Position numbers and translations under genes: made by a program
Shown here: positions 24,295 to 31,464 of the stretch, piece by piece
How positions within the stretch are numbered: position 1 is the first letter of the stretch
How the letters are laid out: every line of letters starts with the position of its first letter
The notes under the pieces: generated by a model
Told to the model about the DNA's origin: nothing
The model's database searches: none
Seen by the model: only the letters and a program-made list of their open reading frames with translations
Source: Candidatus Woesearchaeota archaeon
GTDB taxonomy: Archaea > Nanobdellota > Nanobdellia > SCGC-AAA011-G17 > UBA489
Direction: 5' to 3'
Assembly (NCBI GenBank): GCA_018302985.1
Contig: JAGVZA010000004.1
Span: 38,872 to 102,871, forward strand
DNA: 64,000 bases

Positions 24295-24690
24295 CTATTT
24301 GTAGACTATTTCTAATTTTATTCTTTCTGGATCTTCAAAGAACACTGCATAATAGTCTTTTGTGTATTCTGGAAATGCTTTTGGAGTGTTATAGAGAGTT
24401 TTTATTTTTCTTTTTGCTAGAAACTCTTTGGTAAATTTATCTACCTCTTCTTTTTTCTCTACTTTGAATGCAATATGATTTAAACCAGGATCTTTTCTAT
24501 GGAATTTTTTTATTTGATGCTTTTCCTCTGTTTTCATTATCCAAAAATCTACTGTCCCATTAGTCATCCCTAGATATTCTTCATCCTCATCGATGATTCT
24601 ATACTCAAAATACTGCAGCAACTCTTTATAGAAATGAATTGCACTTGGAGTAGTAACATTAATTTGTAAGTGATAGACTGATGCTTTCAT
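24295..24690 (-). CDS. VOC (glyoxalase/bleomycin-resistance-like) superfamily protein
   Basis: 131 residues, a single-chain double beta-alpha-beta-beta-beta fold. Likely metal ligands are His7 in VYHLQINV, His in GLNHIAFKV and the Glu in RIKLEIVYK at the C-terminus, matching VOC enzymes of the glyoxalase I / extradiol dioxygenase superfamily. FWIMKTEE and YAVFFEDPERIKLE are the characteristic strand motifs. The reaction cannot be specified. The ATG lies 25 nt from ATTTAAATA (24711-24719), a box that can also serve the divergent glutamate dehydrogenase gene. Confidence 0.83.
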   Translation of the reverse strand: MKASVYHLQINVTTPSAIHFYKELLQYFEYRIIDEDEEYLGMTNGTVDFWIMKTEEKHQIKKFHRKDPGLNHIAFKVEKKEEVDKFTKEFLAKRKIKTLYNTPKAFPEYTKDYYAVFFEDPERIKLEIVYK

Positions 24691-24710
24691 ACCTTATCCA
24701 CTAAAGATAT

Positions 24711-24719
24711 ATTTAAATA
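24711..24719. promoter_or_regulatory. Palindromic TATA shared by VOC and glutamate dehydrogenase genes
   Basis: ATTTAAATA: 25 nt from the VOC ATG on the minus strand, and 40 nt from the GTG of the dehydrogenase on the plus strand, which then has a ~15-nt leader with SD AGGTG. Confidence 0.45.
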
Positions 24720-24754
24720 CCTTTTCTTCTTTCCAAATCAAAAGGTGTTACAAA

Positions 24755-25891
24755 GTGGTTGAAGTTGATGATTTTGGTCCTGAAAAAATTCTAGAAGTGT
24801 ATAATCCTAAAGTAGGTTTGCACGGCTATCTTGTAATCGATAACACTGCGTTAGGTCCAGGCAAGGGTGGCATTAGAATGACTCCTTCAGTTTCTATGGA
24901 TGAAGTTGCTAAATTAGCTAGAACTATGACTTGGAAATGTGCGTTAGCAGACTTGCCTTTTGGCGGTGCTAAGTCAGGTATTATCGCAGATCCCAAAGTG
25001 ATTACTAAACAAAAAAAGATGGAATTAGTTAAAGCTTTTGCAGAAGCATTGAAACCTCTTTGCCCTTCACAATATATTGCTGCTCCAGATATTAATACAG
25101 CAGAAGAAGAAATGAAAGTGTTTGTTCAAGCTAATGGTTCTTTGAAAAGTGCTACTGGAAAACCTTCTGCAATGTGTGTTAAGCCCGGAGAAAAATGCGG
25201 GATTCCTCATGAATATGGCAGCACTGGTTTTGGCGTTTTTCACGCAGCTAAAGTTGCTGTTGAATTTCAAGGTGAATCTCTTAAAGGAAAGACAGTAGCT
25301 ATTGAAGGATTGGGCAATGTTGGAACTTTCGCGGCACAATATTTCTCAGAAGCTGGAGCAAACATAGTCGCTATATCAGACAGTAAAGGCGTTATATATA
25401 ATGCACAGGGACTCCTTTACAAAAAAGTGTTGCAAGCAAAACAAAAAATGGGCTCTGTTATTAATTATCAACCTGGAAAAATACTTTCCACTTCAGATAT
25501 TGTAGGCTTAAATGTGGATATCTTAGTTACTGCAGCGATTCCTGATTTAGTTACTTCTAGCAATGTCCAAAGCTTGAAAGCAAAATATGTCATTGAAGGA
25601 AGCAATATTCCCATGAGTGCAGCTATGGAACACATCTTATACAAAAAAGGTATTCTTGTAGTTCCTGATTTTGTAGCTAATGCTGGCGGCGTGATTTCTT
25701 CGTATGCAGAATATAGAGGTAGAAACCCAGAGGAAATGTTCAAGTTAGTTGAGAAGAAAATTGTGAAGAATACTACTCTAGTTCTAGAAAAGGCTAAGAA
25801 GAATGGCACTAAATTACGCGATGCAGCCATGCAAATCGCAGTGGAACGCGTTCTAAAACATTGCAAGACTTGTAGAACACCAAAACAGTAA
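24755..25891 (+). CDS. gdhA: Glutamate dehydrogenase (Glu/Leu/Phe/Val dehydrogenase family)
   Basis: 378 residues. Interconverts glutamate and 2-oxoglutarate plus ammonia with NAD(P). It has the substrate-binding KGGIRMTPSVSMDEV and the catalytic lysine region ALADLPFGGAKSGI, then the NAD-domain motif IEGLGNVGTFAAQYF and VPDFVANAGGVISSY. It is about 40 residues shorter than typical archaeal hexameric enzymes, so a related amino-acid dehydrogenase cannot be excluded. The GTG start is supported by AGGTG 7 nt upstream. It converges on the acetate-CoA ligase gene; both fit amino-acid fermentation. Confidence 0.9.
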   Translation: MVEVDDFGPEKILEVYNPKVGLHGYLVIDNTALGPGKGGIRMTPSVSMDEVAKLARTMTWKCALADLPFGGAKSGIIADPKVITKQKKMELVKAFAEALKPLCPSQYIAAPDINTAEEEMKVFVQANGSLKSATGKPSAMCVKPGEKCGIPHEYGSTGFGVFHAAKVAVEFQGESLKGKTVAIEGLGNVGTFAAQYFSEAGANIVAISDSKGVIYNAQGLLYKKVLQAKQKMGSVINYQPGKILSTSDIVGLNVDILVTAAIPDLVTSSNVQSLKAKYVIEGSNIPMSAAMEHILYKKGILVVPDFVANAGGVISSYAEYRGRNPEEMFKLVEKKIVKNTTLVLEKAKKNGTKLRDAAMQIAVERVLKHCKTCRTPKQ

Positions 25892-27247
25892 CTATACTTT
25901 CAAATAATATTCTGCTAATACTTTTAATGCTGCTGCTGCGTTATTAGGATAGGTGAAGCAAGGAATTTGATGCTTTTCGAGAATGTTTTTGTACTTCTGC
26001 GTGAAGTCTCCACCCATAGAAATAACTGCCATAGGTTTTTTCTTGAGCTTGTTAGCATGGATAACAATGTCTACTATATTAGTGTCTAATTCTGGTGTTT
26101 GATATAATATAATCAATAGAATCATATCGCTATTTTTATCTTTTAAACAAGCATCGAGTGCTTTTTCATAATCTTCAGCATGCGCACTGCCTGTGAGATC
26201 AATAGGATTTTTGACGATGTATGTAGATGGAAATTGTTTTTTGAGTTTTTTTATGGTTTCTTGTGTTGGCTCTTCCATGATTAGATTCATTTTATACAAA
26301 TAATCTGCAGCCAGAATACCGAAGCCACCACCATTGGTAATGATCTGTACTTTTTTTCCTTTAGGAGCGAATGATTTTTCTAAGATTTTAGCATAATTAA
26401 ATAAATCTTCCAAAGTTTCTGCTACGATGACTCCTGCCTGCTTCATGGCACCTTTGAATACTTCGAATGAACCTGCTAAGGATGCTGTGTGAGATAAAGC
26501 AGCTTTTGCACCTGCACTGGTTGTTCCTCCCTTTAAGATAATGACTGGTTTTTTCTTTACCACTTGATGAGCAACTCGCAAAAATCTTTTACCCTCTTTA
26601 ATAGACTCAGCATAGATACAAATGACCTCTGTTAATGGATCATTTCCTAGATACTCAATTAAATCTGCTTCGTTGATATCTGTTGCATTTCCATAACTGA
26701 CAAATTTAGCAAAACCATAATTTTCTTTAGCCATTAAATCTAAAACTGTTGATCCTGTGGCTCCTGATTGCGTGATAAAAGAAATTTTTCCATCTTTTGG
26801 GCGAACTAAACGAGAAGCTGGCAAGAACAAAGTATCAACACCTGCATGATTATTCAATAACCCCAGACAATTAGGACCTATTAAACGAATTTTATATTTT
26901 GCGCATATCTTTTTTAGTTGCTCTTCTGCTTTGTGATTACCAATTTCACCAAAACCAGCAGTTATCATGACCACTTGTTTTATTTTTTTCTTTCCACATT
27001 CTTCTAAAGCATTGAGAGCAATTGCAGCAGGAACAGCAATAACAGCCAAATCAATAGATTCCTTGACCTCTAGAATGGAAGGATAACATCTTTCATTTAA
27101 AACTACTTTTGCTTTTGGATTAATGGGGAATATTTTTCCTTTATAGCCTGCATCACGCAGATTCTTGAGAATAACAAAACCAACTTTATGATGGTCTCGA
27201 GAAGCCCCTATGATTGCTATTGCTTTAGGATTAAAAAACTTGTCCAT
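25892..27247 (-). CDS. acdA: Acetate-CoA ligase (ADP-forming), alpha subunit
   Basis: 451 residues. Converts acyl-CoA, ADP and phosphate to acid, CoA and ATP; this is the main substrate-level phosphorylation step of archaeal fermentation. Features are the CoA-binding domain with IAIIGASRDHHKVGF at the N-terminus, GPNCLGLLN, the ligase-CoA motif ITQSGATGSTVLD, and ALSHTASLAGSF with the phospho-accepting His253. The beta subunit (ATP-grasp) is not in this window, so it must be encoded elsewhere. GAGGG 8 nt before the ATG is a reasonable SD. It lies 13 nt downstream of a lipoprotein gene. Confidence 0.94.
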   Translation of the reverse strand: MDKFFNPKAIAIIGASRDHHKVGFVILKNLRDAGYKGKIFPINPKAKVVLNERCYPSILEVKESIDLAVIAVPAAIALNALEECGKKKIKQVVMITAGFGEIGNHKAEEQLKKICAKYKIRLIGPNCLGLLNNHAGVDTLFLPASRLVRPKDGKISFITQSGATGSTVLDLMAKENYGFAKFVSYGNATDINEADLIEYLGNDPLTEVICIYAESIKEGKRFLRVAHQVVKKKPVIILKGGTTSAGAKAALSHTASLAGSFEVFKGAMKQAGVIVAETLEDLFNYAKILEKSFAPKGKKVQIITNGGGFGILAADYLYKMNLIMEEPTQETIKKLKKQFPSTYIVKNPIDLTGSAHAEDYEKALDACLKDKNSDMILLIILYQTPELDTNIVDIVIHANKLKKKPMAVISMGGDFTQKYKNILEKHQIPCFTYPNNAAAALKVLAEYYLKV

Positions 27248-27260
27248 TATTTCCCTCTTT

Positions 27261-27815
27261 TTATTTACTTACGAAGCCTAATGTAACTTCAGGATATGCG
27301 CCCTGCACTACTGATTCTTGCAAGATCTTACAAGCAATTTCAATTTCTTTTCCTTCTTCTACACTGCCGATTATATCTTTGCTGTTTTTGAATTGTTGTT
27401 CTTCACTTTCATTTGGCTGTACAAATATTCCTACAATCTTTTCTTTTTCTATAGCATATTTTTCTAGAAGTACAACTGCCTCTGCAAGCTCTACGTTACT
27501 CTTGAAACTGACTCTTATACTTCCTTCGCTGAATTTGAGTACTTTACTTGCATCTTTCGTTAACTTCTTCCATTGCTCCTCACATTCTGCCTCTGTTTGT
27601 TTTTTTACTTCTGCAGGAGGAGTTATAGTTGGAGGTATTGCTGGTGGAGCTTGATAGGTTTCTTTTGCAAGTTTAGCATCTTGAGGGATTATTTGTTGAT
27701 AAAAATTCTTCTTCTGCATTTGTTCGTCTGCTGAGGGCGATGCCGCAAAATCTTGCGCACAAGCAGTAATACCTAACAATAATATGCCTAGAATTATAAT
27801 CATCTCTTTTTTCAT
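27261..27815 (-). CDS. Lipoprotein, unknown family
   Basis: 184 residues. The signal sequence MKKEMIIILGILLLGITAC ends in a lipobox with Cys19. A Pro/Gln-rich linker (about 42-70) and a compact alpha/beta domain with two further cysteines (EAECEEQW, EIACKILQ) follow and may form a disulfide. EGSIRVSFKSNVELAEAVVLL recalls small ferredoxin-like folds. It lies outside the membrane. It precedes acdA in the same direction, which may be chance. Confidence 0.7.
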   Translation of the reverse strand: MKKEMIIILGILLLGITACAQDFAASPSADEQMQKKNFYQQIIPQDAKLAKETYQAPPAIPPTITPPAEVKKQTEAECEEQWKKLTKDASKVLKFSEGSIRVSFKSNVELAEAVVLLEKYAIEKEKIVGIFVQPNESEEQQFKNSKDIIGSVEEGKEIEIACKILQESVVQGAYPEVTLGFVSK

Positions 27816-27929
27816 AAGATGCTGATTACTCTGCTTCTTTAATAAGGTTGCGGTATTCTTTTTTGCTCTTTTCTACATATATACTAAGTCATATAAAACC
27901 TTATATACTTCTTTCCCTAAGAAATTATT

Positions 27930-27968
27930 ATGGGTTTAGAGTTAACTAATTCGGAGGACAACCCATGA
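27930..27968 (+). CDS. Leaderless upstream micro-ORF
   Basis: ATG GGT TTA ... CCA TGA encodes MGLELTNSEDNP. A TATA (CTTATATAC, about 27899-27907) is centred 26 nt before this ATG, so the transcript should begin at it. The stop TGA overlaps the next start as ATGA, and the SD for the next gene (GGAGGA) lies inside the micro-ORF. Translation of the secreted-protein gene may depend on it. No protein evidence. Confidence 0.4.
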   Translation: MGLELTNSEDNP

Positions 27969-28615
27969 AAAGATTATATCAAATATTAATTTTGTTTTTG
28001 TTCGTGTATGTTACCTTTGCATTTGGCAAGGATTTATACACAACTGATAAAGTTTCGTTTACAACTACTAGCGAAGCAACTGATAACACGCCTTTAGCAC
28101 AAGGTGCAGCAATTCTCTCTGCCAAACATGATCTTGTAGATCTTTCTACAGGAACTGTTATTAAGGCTCAAGGTTCAGTAGCAGCAGAGGAAACAGCAGA
28201 AACAACGTCTGCAGAAACTAGTGATCCTACAGCACCATCAGCTCCTGTTACTAACACAGAAGTTCAACAAGATCCACAAGACCCAACTCCTGAAGGCTTT
28301 TCTTTAGGTTACTTTTTACTGGGAACGACGGACAGCCAAGCAGTTTTTTGGGGTATTTTCGATAGCAAAACCAGCACACTTCAAGGAGAGGTTCACTTCT
28401 ATGACCATCCTGAACTTCGACGTGTAGGCTTAGGTACTTATGCACCTACAAGCCAAGATGCTGGATCATTGTCCCTTCACTTTTCAGACCCTGCTAACCC
28501 ACAAGATCCTGGTCTAGACTGGACTGGAACTTATGATAATAGTGGATGGACTATTGTAAATACTCAAAACCCAGAAGTTAGCTTGAGTGGAAGAGTATTC
28601 CAAGCTCCTTATTAA
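27965..28615 (+). CDS. Secreted protein, unknown family
   Basis: 216 residues. A signal sequence (MKRLYQILILFLFVYVTFAF) is followed by a Thr/Ala/Ser/Glu-rich spacer of about 90 residues (probably glycosylated or disordered). A C-terminal beta-rich domain of about 100 residues follows (FSLGYFLLGTTDSQAVFWGI, STLQGEVHFYDH, GLDWTGTYDNSGW). No cysteines in the mature part. The ATG has SD GGAGGA and overlaps the stop of an upstream micro-ORF. Confidence 0.7.
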   Translation: MKRLYQILILFLFVYVTFAFGKDLYTTDKVSFTTTSEATDNTPLAQGAAILSAKHDLVDLSTGTVIKAQGSVAAEETAETTSAETSDPTAPSAPVTNTEVQQDPQDPTPEGFSLGYFLLGTTDSQAVFWGIFDSKTSTLQGEVHFYDHPELRRVGLGTYAPTSQDAGSLSLHFSDPANPQDPGLDWTGTYDNSGWTIVNTQNPEVSLSGRVFQAPY

Positions 28616-28620
28616 GAAAA

Positions 28621-28645
28621 CTTTTTTTCTTTTTTTATTTTATTA
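28621..28645 (+). terminator. Oligo-T terminator tract
   Basis: Two runs of seven T residues and several shorter runs follow the stop of the secreted-protein gene and extend into the 3' end of the convergent aspartase gene. Confidence 0.4.
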
Positions 28646-30023
28646 ATTTTTTTATGTTCAATATTTTTTCAAGCACTTTTAAGTCCATTAATTTTTCTTC
28701 TCTGACAATGTCTTTAACACTTCTTTCTTCATGATATGCACGCTTTGCAACGTCTGCAGCTTTTTGATAGCCAATGTAAGGTGTTAGTGCCGTAACGAGA
28801 ATAGGATTTTTTTCTACATATTCTTTGCATTTTTGTTCATTTGCTTTTATTCCTTTGACACATCGCTCAGTAAAAGTATGCATACTGTTAGATAAAATAT
28901 GGATAGAATTGAGCAGCGTGTAAGCAGCTAAAGGCATCATCACATTTAATTCTAGTTGACCTGCTTGTGAGCATAGACCAATAGTAGTATCATTTCCTAG
29001 CACCTGGAAGCAGACCATGTCCAGCATTTCTGCGATCGCAGGATTTACTTTTGCAGGCATAATAGAAGAGCCTGGCTGTATTGCTGGCAGAGTAATTTCA
29101 TTGAAACCACCCAAAGGACCAGAGCTTAACAAACGCAGATCATTTGCTATCTTGATTAGATTTTCAGCAAGCACTTTCAAAGGAGCATGAGCAGTTGCAA
29201 TTGGCCCAAGGCTTGCAGTTCCTTCGAAGAAATTTACTGTTGGTTTTAGTTTTATTCTAGTTGACTGAGCTAGAGCCTGATAAACATACTTCTTATAGTT
29301 TTTTGAGGTATTTATACCAGTACCAATGGCTGTACCTCCTAAATTTATTTCACGCAAGGTTTCTGTATCTTCTTTGATGTGCTTATAATTTTTAACAAGC
29401 ATTGCAGCATAGCCACTAAATTCTTGCCCTAGAGTCATAGGCACCGCATCTTTCAAATGTGTTCTGCCAGTCTTGATAACTTTTTTCCATTGATGAGCTT
29501 TCTTTTCTAATGCTTTTTGTAATTGTTGCAGTGTCGGCAGTAAGTTTTTTGTAATTTCTGTATAAGCAGCAATATGCATTGCACTATGAAAAACGTCATT
29601 AGTTGATTGAGCTAAATTGACATGATCATTAGGATGAATTATAGTATAATCCCCTTTCTTTTTATGCATAATTTCTAAAGCACGATTAGCAAGAACTTCA
29701 TTGACATTCATATTTTCTGAGGTGCCTGCGCCAGCTTGAAAAACATCTACTGTGAATTGGCTGTCAAGTTTTCCTTTGAGAATATCATCACATGCTTTTT
29801 GGATAGCCTTTGCTTTTTTACTGTCTAGACGTTTTTCTTTTTGATTAGCGCTAGCTGCAGCTTTTTTAATATGAGTTATTGCATAGATGAGTTGCTTCTG
29901 TAAATGTAAACCACTGATAGAGAAATTATCTAACGCACGTTGTGTTTGCACACCATAATAAGCATCCTTAGGAATATTTTTTGCTCCTAAGTAGTCTTTT
30001 TCTACTCTCATCCCTCTTTTCAT
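28635..30023 (-). CDS. aspA: Aspartate ammonia-lyase
   Basis: 462 residues, normal length. Deaminates L-aspartate to fumarate. The N-terminal DAYYGVQTQRALDNFSISG and the FQAGAGTSENMNVNEVLANR block are aspartase-like. The fumarase/aspartase signature GSSIMPAKVNP is at 318-328; Ala rather than Gly before Lys, and the following CFQVLGND, favour aspartase over class II fumarase. Catalytic-loop Ser is in that signature, and TGRTHLKDAVP supplies the second active-site segment. The product fumarate could feed the flavoprotein encoded at 31.5 kb. The ATG lies 25.5 nt from the centre of a palindromic TATA shared with the divergent peptidase. Confidence 0.92.
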   Translation of the reverse strand: MKRGMRVEKDYLGAKNIPKDAYYGVQTQRALDNFSISGLHLQKQLIYAITHIKKAAASANQKEKRLDSKKAKAIQKACDDILKGKLDSQFTVDVFQAGAGTSENMNVNEVLANRALEIMHKKKGDYTIIHPNDHVNLAQSTNDVFHSAMHIAAYTEITKNLLPTLQQLQKALEKKAHQWKKVIKTGRTHLKDAVPMTLGQEFSGYAAMLVKNYKHIKEDTETLREINLGGTAIGTGINTSKNYKKYVYQALAQSTRIKLKPTVNFFEGTASLGPIATAHAPLKVLAENLIKIANDLRLLSSGPLGGFNEITLPAIQPGSSIMPAKVNPAIAEMLDMVCFQVLGNDTTIGLCSQAGQLELNVMMPLAAYTLLNSIHILSNSMHTFTERCVKGIKANEQKCKEYVEKNPILVTALTPYIGYQKAADVAKRAYHEERSVKDIVREEKLMDLKVLEKILNIKKLIK

Positions 30024-30043
30024 AGCCTAATTAGCTGCAAAGA

Positions 30044-30053
30044 TTTATATAAA
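30044..30053. promoter_or_regulatory. Perfectly symmetric bidirectional TATA box
   Basis: TTTATATAAA is self-complementary. Its centre is 25.5 nt from the ATG of aspA (30023, minus) and 25.5 nt from the ATG of the M24 peptidase (30074, plus). One element therefore appears to serve two divergent leaderless genes. Confidence 0.7.
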
Positions 30054-30073
30054 GCTTCTGTCCCTTATTTTTT

Positions 30074-30754
30074 ATGCAAGAGAGGCAGTATAAAGCATTA
30101 GTCAAGGCTTGTTCCATCAACGATACCATTTTCTCGGAGATTGTCCATAACTTTCATTTCAAGACAGAACATGAACTAGCACTCTATATTCGCAAACGTT
30201 TTCGTGATCTAGGTGTCAAACCAGCATATCCACCAATTGTAGCTAATAATAATCAAATCATTCATCCTAAGCCTAGAAAAAAACCTCTGCAAAGAGGATG
30301 GTTATTGTTTGATTTTGGCTGCAAAGTTGATGACTGGTGTTCGGATATGAGCAGAACTGTTTTTTTGGGGGAAGCTACCAAAGAAGAAAGACGATTATAT
30401 GAAATTGTTCGAAGATGCCAAGCAAAATGTGTTCGTTTTGCAAAACCAGGCATTACAGGCAGTGATTTAGACATTTATTCTCGAGTTCTTTTAGGAAAGT
30501 ATAAACCTTATATGAGACATGCCTTAGGACATGGTGTTTCCAAGAAGATTCATGATTTACCTAGGATTAGCGTTACTGCTGCTGATGTACTGAAAACAGG
30601 ACATTTTTTTACTATTGAACCTGGCATTTATTTTAAGACTCAAGATCAAGAAGTTGGTATTCGTATAGAAGATACTTTAGTCATGCACAAAAGGAAGCCT
30701 GAAATTTTAACACTAGCGCCTAAACATTTTATAGCAATTCCTTTTTCTCACTGA
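30074..30754 (+). CDS. M24 family metallopeptidase (Xaa-Pro / methionine aminopeptidase fold)
   Basis: 226 residues. All five dinuclear metal ligands of the pita-bread fold are present: Asp80 (LLFDFGC), Asp91 (DMSRT), His153 (ALGHGV), Glu182 (FTIEPGIY) and Glu199 (IRIED). HALGHGVSKKIHD and the lack of the methionine-aminopeptidase-specific residues favour an Xaa-Pro aminopeptidase-like catalytic domain without the usual N-terminal creatinase domain. It probably trims peptides in the cytosol. It shares a palindromic TATA with aspA and is leaderless. Confidence 0.9.
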   Translation: MQERQYKALVKACSINDTIFSEIVHNFHFKTEHELALYIRKRFRDLGVKPAYPPIVANNNQIIHPKPRKKPLQRGWLLFDFGCKVDDWCSDMSRTVFLGEATKEERRLYEIVRRCQAKCVRFAKPGITGSDLDIYSRVLLGKYKPYMRHALGHGVSKKIHDLPRISVTAADVLKTGHFFTIEPGIYFKTQDQEVGIRIEDTLVMHKRKPEILTLAPKHFIAIPFSH

Positions 30755-30807
30755 TCTCTATACTGCAGTTGCATAATGCTTATAATTTTACTCTACTTAT
30801 TTTTGCT

Positions 30808-31431
30808 ATGCTACAAAACAATGTTCGTTTACCTCAGTTGGGCATCGCTATGGGGAGAAGATTTACAGACATAGGACTTAATTGGTATGATACTCACAAG
30901 CTTTTTGCAGAACTTGGAGGTCGCATGCCTGTTTTAGGAGAATCTTGTGCTTTATTTTCAGAACCACTTACAAATTCTCAAGGAATTCCTTATTCTGATA
31001 AGCGCGCTCATTCATTTCGCACCAGTCTCCTTAGAAAAAGAGAGAAAGCAAGAATAGAATGGATAGACGCTTTATTTATCTGCAAAGATGAGCAATGGTA
31101 TTTACATCAGAAACATATTTGGGTTGGAGATCATTTTGAAGCCCAAGAAAAGATTCCTTTAACAGATTTTCTCCACGAAGATGGAGTAGTTGCTTTGGAC
31201 GTTCTTACAGAGGGCGGATGGCCATCTTCTAAAGTTTCAGGTAGTAAATATACGGCATTCTCTTGGCGTCCTCAACATCAGCATGTGGCTGTTTTGTATG
31301 TGGGTAGTGAAGGTCCACAACTTCGCTATAATGAACGTCCTATACATGAAAGTCCTAACAGAGGTGGCAGACCCGTATATTCTTTAGCGTCTCTTCTAGC
31401 TTTAGAACAACGTTTATCACCAACAGGATAA
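30808..31431 (+). CDS. Hypothetical protein
   Basis: 207 residues from ATG 30808, which lies 25 nt from the TATA-like CTTATAATT (30778-30786); the frame is open further back to 30769. No known domain. It begins LPQLGIAMGRRFTDIGLNWY, has two cysteines (one in GESCALF), a WIDALFICKDEQWYLHQKH segment and RPVYSLASLLALEQRL at the end. It looks soluble, with many His and Trp residues. It lies between the M24 peptidase and the flavoprotein on the same strand. Confidence 0.55.
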   Translation: MLQNNVRLPQLGIAMGRRFTDIGLNWYDTHKLFAELGGRMPVLGESCALFSEPLTNSQGIPYSDKRAHSFRTSLLRKREKARIEWIDALFICKDEQWYLHQKHIWVGDHFEAQEKIPLTDFLHEDGVVALDVLTEGGWPSSKVSGSKYTAFSWRPQHQHVAVLYVGSEGPQLRYNERPIHESPNRGGRPVYSLASLLALEQRLSPTG

Positions 31432-31464
31432 TTTTTATAGCTGTACTTTCTCTCTTTTTTAGAG

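Noticed and set aside
28635..30023. Class II fumarase
   Set aside because: Sequence around the catalytic signature (MPAKVNP followed by CFQVLGND) and the DAYYG N-terminus match aspartase better.
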